This document shows positions 60,449 to 64,000 of a DNA stretch of 64,000 nt, one piece after another (the first letter of the stretch is position 1; each line of letters starts with the position of its first letter). Source of the stretch: Firmicutes bacterium UBA2116 (GTDB lineage Bacteria > Bacillota > Clostridia > Tissierellales > Sedimentibacteraceae); contig DCYG01000027.1 in the NCBI GenBank assembly GCA_002331025.1, positions 1 to 64,000 of the forward strand, in the 5' to 3' direction. Below the pieces are notes generated by a model. The model worked only from the letters and a program-made list of their open reading frames with translations, was not told the DNA's origin and searched no databases. The translations under genes were made by a program, and so were the position numbers.

Positions 60449-63118
60449 GTGAATATTACTATAGACGGCATTCGGTATGAGATAAAAAAGAATATTACAA
60501 TTTTACAAGCATGTAAGGATGCCGGCATAAACATTCCTACTTTGTGTCATGATGAAAGGCTTAATCCTTTCTCATCGTGTAGATTATGTTTAGTTGAAGT
60601 GGAGGGAACTAAGAATCCGGTTACCTCATGCAGTACTATTGCAAGGGATAACATGGTAGTTAATACAAAATCTAAGGATGTTATAAAAGCAAGAAGAGAT
60701 GTGCTTAATTTAATAATATCTAATCATCCTATGGAGTGCTTGACCTGCGATAAATCCGGAAATTGCAAGCTTCAGGATTACAGCTATGAATACGGTGTTG
60801 TTGAAGGAACTTTTAAGGGAGCAAAGAGAGCACCGAAGACAGATACATCCAATCCGTTTTATGATTATGATGCAAGAAAATGTATACTTTGCGGACTTTG
60901 TGTAAGAGTTTGTGACGAATTACAGGGAACTTCAGCCATCGGATTAGAGAACAGAGGATTTGATGCGGTTGTTACCACTCCATATAATGAAGGTCTGATT
61001 AATTCAAAGTGTGTTTCCTGCGGAAATTGTGTATCGGTTTGTCCGGTGGGAGCATTGAGTCCCAAGAAACAGAAATACAGATATTGGGAAACCAAGAAGA
61101 TTAGAACTACCTGCTCCTACTGCGGTGTCGGCTGTCAGATGGATTTAGTCGTAAAGGGAGATAAAGTAGTTGACGTTGAACCTGCAAAGGATGCGTTAAA
61201 TAACGGTCTTCTTTGTGTAAAGGGTAAATTTGCATATAAATTTATTAATCATCCCGACAGGTTGAAGACACCTCTTATAAAGAGAAACGGCAGGTTTGAA
61301 GAAGCTACATGGGATGAGGCGTACAGATATATCCGAAAAAAAGTAAATGAGCTTAAGCCGGAATACGGGGCAGACTCTTTTGCAGGTCTGACTTCGGCAA
61401 GATGTACCAATGAAGAGAATTATTTATTCCAAAAGCTTTTCAGAGCGGTTATAGGTACAAATAACGTAGATCATTGCGCACGCCTCTGACATTCCTCTAC
61501 AGTTGCAGGTCTTGCAACTACATTAGGCAGCGGTGCTATGACAAACAGTATAGAGGAAATAACAGATACGGATGCAATGTTTGTAATTGGTTCAAACACT
61601 ACAGAAAACCATCCCATCATCGGTGCAAGAATGAAGCAGGCGGTAAGAAAGGGTTCTAAGCTTATAGTTGCTGATCCGAGAAGAATTGAGCTTGTCGATT
61701 ACGCAGATGTATATTTGCAGCTGAAGCCTGGTACAAATATTGCTTTGTTAAACGGCATGATGAACGTGATCCTTGAGAAGGGATTGTATGATGAGACATA
61801 TATAAATGAACGATGTGAAAATTTTGAGGAATTAGTTAATGTAATCAGGGAATACACACCTGAAAGGGCAGCAGAAATTTGTGGAGTCAAATCAGAAGAT
61901 ATAATAAAAGCAGCAACAATTTACGGAGAAGCTGATAAGGCCGGCATTTATTATACAATGGGTGTCACTCAGCACACTACGGGAACAAATGCGGTTATGA
62001 GCATTTCCAATTTAGCAATGTTGTGCGGAAATATCGGTAAGGAAAGTGCAGGAGTAAATCCCCTGAGAGGGCAAAACAATGTGCAGGGTGCCTGTGATAT
62101 GGGCGGACTGCCGGCAGATTTACCGGGATACCAGAAGGTTTTCAAGCCGGAGGTAATAGAGAAATTTGAAAATGCCTGGAGAGTAAAGCTTTCACCAAAG
62201 CCGGGACTGACTATACCGGAAATATTTAACGGTGTTCATGACGGCTCAATAAAGTTCTTGTATATTATGGGGGAAAACCCGATGGTTTCCGACCCGGATA
62301 TAAATCATGTAAAGGGAGTCTTGGAGCATGTGAACTTTCTTGTAGTCCAGGACATATTTATGACGGAGACGGCGGAATATGCAGATGTAGTACTTCCCGC
62401 AGCATCCTTCGCAGAAAAGGACGGAACCTTTTCAAATACAGAAAGAAGGGTACAAAGAGTGAGAAAGGCAATTAAACCCGTTGGGGAATCAAAGCCGGAT
62501 TGGCAGATTCTTATGGAATTAATGAATTATCTCGGATTTGAAAAGAAATATTTGCATCCGGAAAATATAATGGAAGAAATAAGCTCATTAACTCCATCCT
62601 ATGGCGGAATTACCTATGACCGGATAAATAATGGCGGAATTCAATGGCCTTGTCCTGATAAGCATCATCCCGGAACAAAGTATCTGCATAAGGGAACGAT
62701 GGCAAGGGGAAGAGGATTGTTCATGCCTGCCGAATATGTTGAAAGCGCGGAAATGCCGGACAGTGAATATCCGTATATATTTACTACAGGAAGGATTCTA
62801 TATCACTACCATACAAGAACTATGACAGGAAGGGTTGAGGGAATAAATGAAATTGCTCCTTCATCCTATGTTGAAATAAATGAAGTGGATGCCAATAAGC
62901 TTGGGATAAGAAATGGTGACAGAGTTAAATTAACTTCAAGAAGAGGACAGATTGAAACCACCGCAAAAATTTCTGAAATAATCGATGAAAATGTATTGTT
63001 TATGCCATTTCATTTTGCGGATGGAGCAGCTAACTATCTTACCAACTCCGCAACTGACCCCATAGCAAAAATTTCGGAGCTGAAGGTAGCGGCAGTCAGA
63101 ATAGAGAAGGCAAAGTAA
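60449..63118 (+). CDS. fdhA: Selenocysteine formate dehydrogenase catalytic subunit
   Basis: An 889-residue enzyme, with an in-frame TGA at 61487-61489 read as Sec347 in NVDHCARLU-HSSTVAG, the active-site ligand of Mo or W. The protein interconverts formate and CO2. The N-terminus carries a [2Fe-2S], a His-Cys [4Fe-4S] (HPMECLTCDKSGNC), two ferredoxin clusters (CILCGLCVRVC, CVSCGNCVSVCP) and the CSYCGVGCQ cluster next to the cofactor. The bis-MGD domains follow, ending in the dinucleotide-binding barrel (IFTTGRILYHYHT, GDRVKLTSRRGQIE). GTG start at 60449 after GGGAAGGAGTGATAGA. A SECIS hairpin lies directly after the TGA. Confidence 0.96.
61487..61527 (+). promoter_or_regulatory. Bacterial SECIS element in fdhA
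   Basis: TGA, then 18 bases to the loop, as in E. coli fdhF. The upper stem AGTTGCA / TGCAACT closes a GGTCT apical loop, the SelB-binding loop also found in E. coli fdhF; CCT / AGG extends the stem below. It directs selenocysteine insertion. Confidence 0.9.
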
Positions 63119-63154
63119 TTAACACAGTTGAATGCTTAAGGAACGGTGATTAAA

Positions 63155-63763
63155 ATGAAAAAATTCGGAACAGCAATTATATTGGCCGGAGGTAAAAGCT
63201 CCAGGATGGGCTTTGACAAGCAGCTTCTTAAAATAAATGAAAGAAGCCTGATGGATAGGATGATTCAAAAGCTTAACCGCGAGTTTGAGGAAATAATAAT
63301 TGTGACCAATAAACCGGAGTTATATATCGGTTTATCACACAAAATTACAAAGGATATACTTAAGGATATGGGAGCCCTTGGAGGTATACATGCGGGGTTA
63401 AGCCATTCCTCAAGTAGTCTTGCTTTTGTAGCTGCATGTGATATGCCAAATATAAATATGGAATATGTACGCTATTTGAAGGATAGGTTGAATGATAATA
63501 ATTCCCTTGGCTGTGTTACTGAATTCGGAGATTGGATTGAACCGTTCTGCAGCTTTTATTCGGTTGAGCTTATAAAAAATATCGAGAAATATCTTGAATC
63601 CGGAAGACGTTCTGTCCATGGATTAATTAAGGATGTTGATGTAGACCATATAGAAGAAAGAGATGCACGTAAATTCAGTCCTAACTGGGATATGTTTCTT
63701 AATCTGAATACGAAAGAGGACTTAAGCAAATTCCTGTTAAATGCAGGTGGTTGGAGTAGCTGA
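63155..63763 (+). CDS. mobA: Molybdenum cofactor guanylyltransferase
   Basis: Attaches GMP to molybdopterin to give MGD, the cofactor form used by FdhA. The 202-residue nucleotidyltransferase starts with AIILAGGKSSRMGFDKQLL (GTP-binding loop), has MGALGGIHAGLSHSSSS and AACDMPNINMEYV (metal Asp), and EPFCSFYSVELI. The ATG at 63155 follows AAGGAACGGTGATTAAA. Its stop overlaps the start of fdhD (TGATG), and fdhA precedes it by 36 bases, so it is part of the formate dehydrogenase operon. Confidence 0.94.
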   Translation: MKKFGTAIILAGGKSSRMGFDKQLLKINERSLMDRMIQKLNREFEEIIIVTNKPELYIGLSHKITKDILKDMGALGGIHAGLSHSSSSLAFVAACDMPNINMEYVRYLKDRLNDNNSLGCVTEFGDWIEPFCSFYSVELIKNIEKYLESGRRSVHGLIKDVDVDHIEERDARKFSPNWDMFLNLNTKEDLSKFLLNAGGWSS

Positions 63764-64000
63764 TGGATACCACAAGGAAGTACGAAATAATAAAGATTAA
63801 AGGGGACACTTCGGACATATTAGAGGATGAGGTAATAATTGAATACCCCTTCACCATATTTATAGATGATGAAGAAATAATTACGCTTTTGTGCACTCCT
63901 AAGTCCTTAGAGGAGCTTGCTGTGGGATTTTTATATTCCGAAGGATATATTAATTCCTCGGATGCGGTAGAAAAAGTTCTGCTTAATGAAGAAAAGGGAA
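63763..64000 (+). CDS. fdhD: FdhD sulfurtransferase for formate dehydrogenase (5' part)
   Basis: Only the first 79 codons are in the window. FdhD passes sulfur from a cysteine desulfurase to the Mo cofactor of formate dehydrogenase, a step needed for activity. The visible part has EYPFTIFIDDEEIITLLCTP and SLEELAVGFLYSEGYINS, the well-conserved N-terminal signature of the family. The catalytic CxxC loop would lie past the window end. The ATG overlaps the mobA stop. Confidence 0.93.
   Translation, partial: MDTTRKYEIIKIKGDTSDILEDEVIIEYPFTIFIDDEEIITLLCTPKSLEELAVGFLYSEGYINSSDAVEKVLLNEEKG

Noticed and set aside
61487..61489. TGA splitting fdhA into two genes
   Set aside because: The codon sits exactly at the active-site position after DHCARL, the frame continues unchanged, and a SECIS hairpin follows; it is selenocysteine, not a pseudogene.
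63796..63830. GGGGACACTTC in fdhD as another copy of the GGGGACA repeat
   Set aside because: Only about 10 bases match, there is no right arm, and the coded residues fit the FdhD family.

Overview
The window is AT-rich Bacillota DNA of a strictly fermentative, Clostridia/Tissierellia type. The evidence is a V-type (Ntp) ATPase carrying the Na+-binding c-subunit residues, a selenocysteine formate dehydrogenase with NADH-dehydrogenase-like partners, formate-tetrahydrofolate ligase, FabK-type fatty acid synthesis, a T-box leucine operon, a THF riboswitch and strong AGGAGG ribosome binding sites. The genus is not proven by the sequence; a Sedimentibacter-like organism is a reasonable guess. No rRNA, tRNA, CRISPR array, phage or complete insertion sequence was seen.

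Layout, left to right. 1-1.7 kb: tail of an FMN-binding protein, ApbE flavin transferase and a small DUF3343 protein. 1.8-2.5 kb: ZIP metal transporter (minus). 2.8-7.2 kb: cell-envelope and housekeeping block, a Sua5-arginine/tyrosine phosphatase fusion, rpiB, tagO/wecA-like and wecB. 7.2-12.2 kb: promoter, leucine T-box and leuACDB. 12.4-17.3 kb: acpP-fabK-fabD-fabG-fabF-fabZ behind a promoter with a FabT-like operator. 17.6 kb: HxlR regulator. 18.3-27.0 kb: nine-gene V-ATPase operon (ntpFIKECGABD order). 27.1-30.2 kb (minus): DUF454 protein, membrane protein, catalase, PerR. 30.2-33.1 kb: second FabK/nitronate-monooxygenase-like flavoprotein with the same FabT-like promoter, then PutP. 33.2-36.2 kb: divergent Xre regulator and MalT-like LuxR activator. 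36.4-41.3 kb: CheW, chemoreceptor, and PAS-GGDEF-HD-GYP protein. 41.3-46.5 kb (minus): aroF-aroB-aroA-aroC-chorismate mutase-aroK. 46.6-49.7 kb: SLH protein and HI0933-type flavoprotein. 49.7-50.6 kb (minus): folT with THF riboswitch. 50.7-55.5 kb: panB, a TRAP transporter and an IclR regulator. 55.6-64.0 kb: fhs, an NAD(P)-linked (possibly electron-bifurcating) formate dehydrogenase complex, mobA and fdhD (cut by the window end).

The functions interlock. Formate dehydrogenase, Fhs and the folate importer serve one-carbon metabolism. The Na+ V-ATPase fits PutP and TRAP transport, which commonly use Na+. Catalase and PerR give peroxide defence to an anaerobe. The most notable observations are a short dispersed repeat that has joined sua5 and a YwlE-like phosphatase gene in frame, an identical promoter-operator layout in front of two FabK-family loci, and an unusual panB-TRAP-IclR cluster lacking other pantothenate genes.
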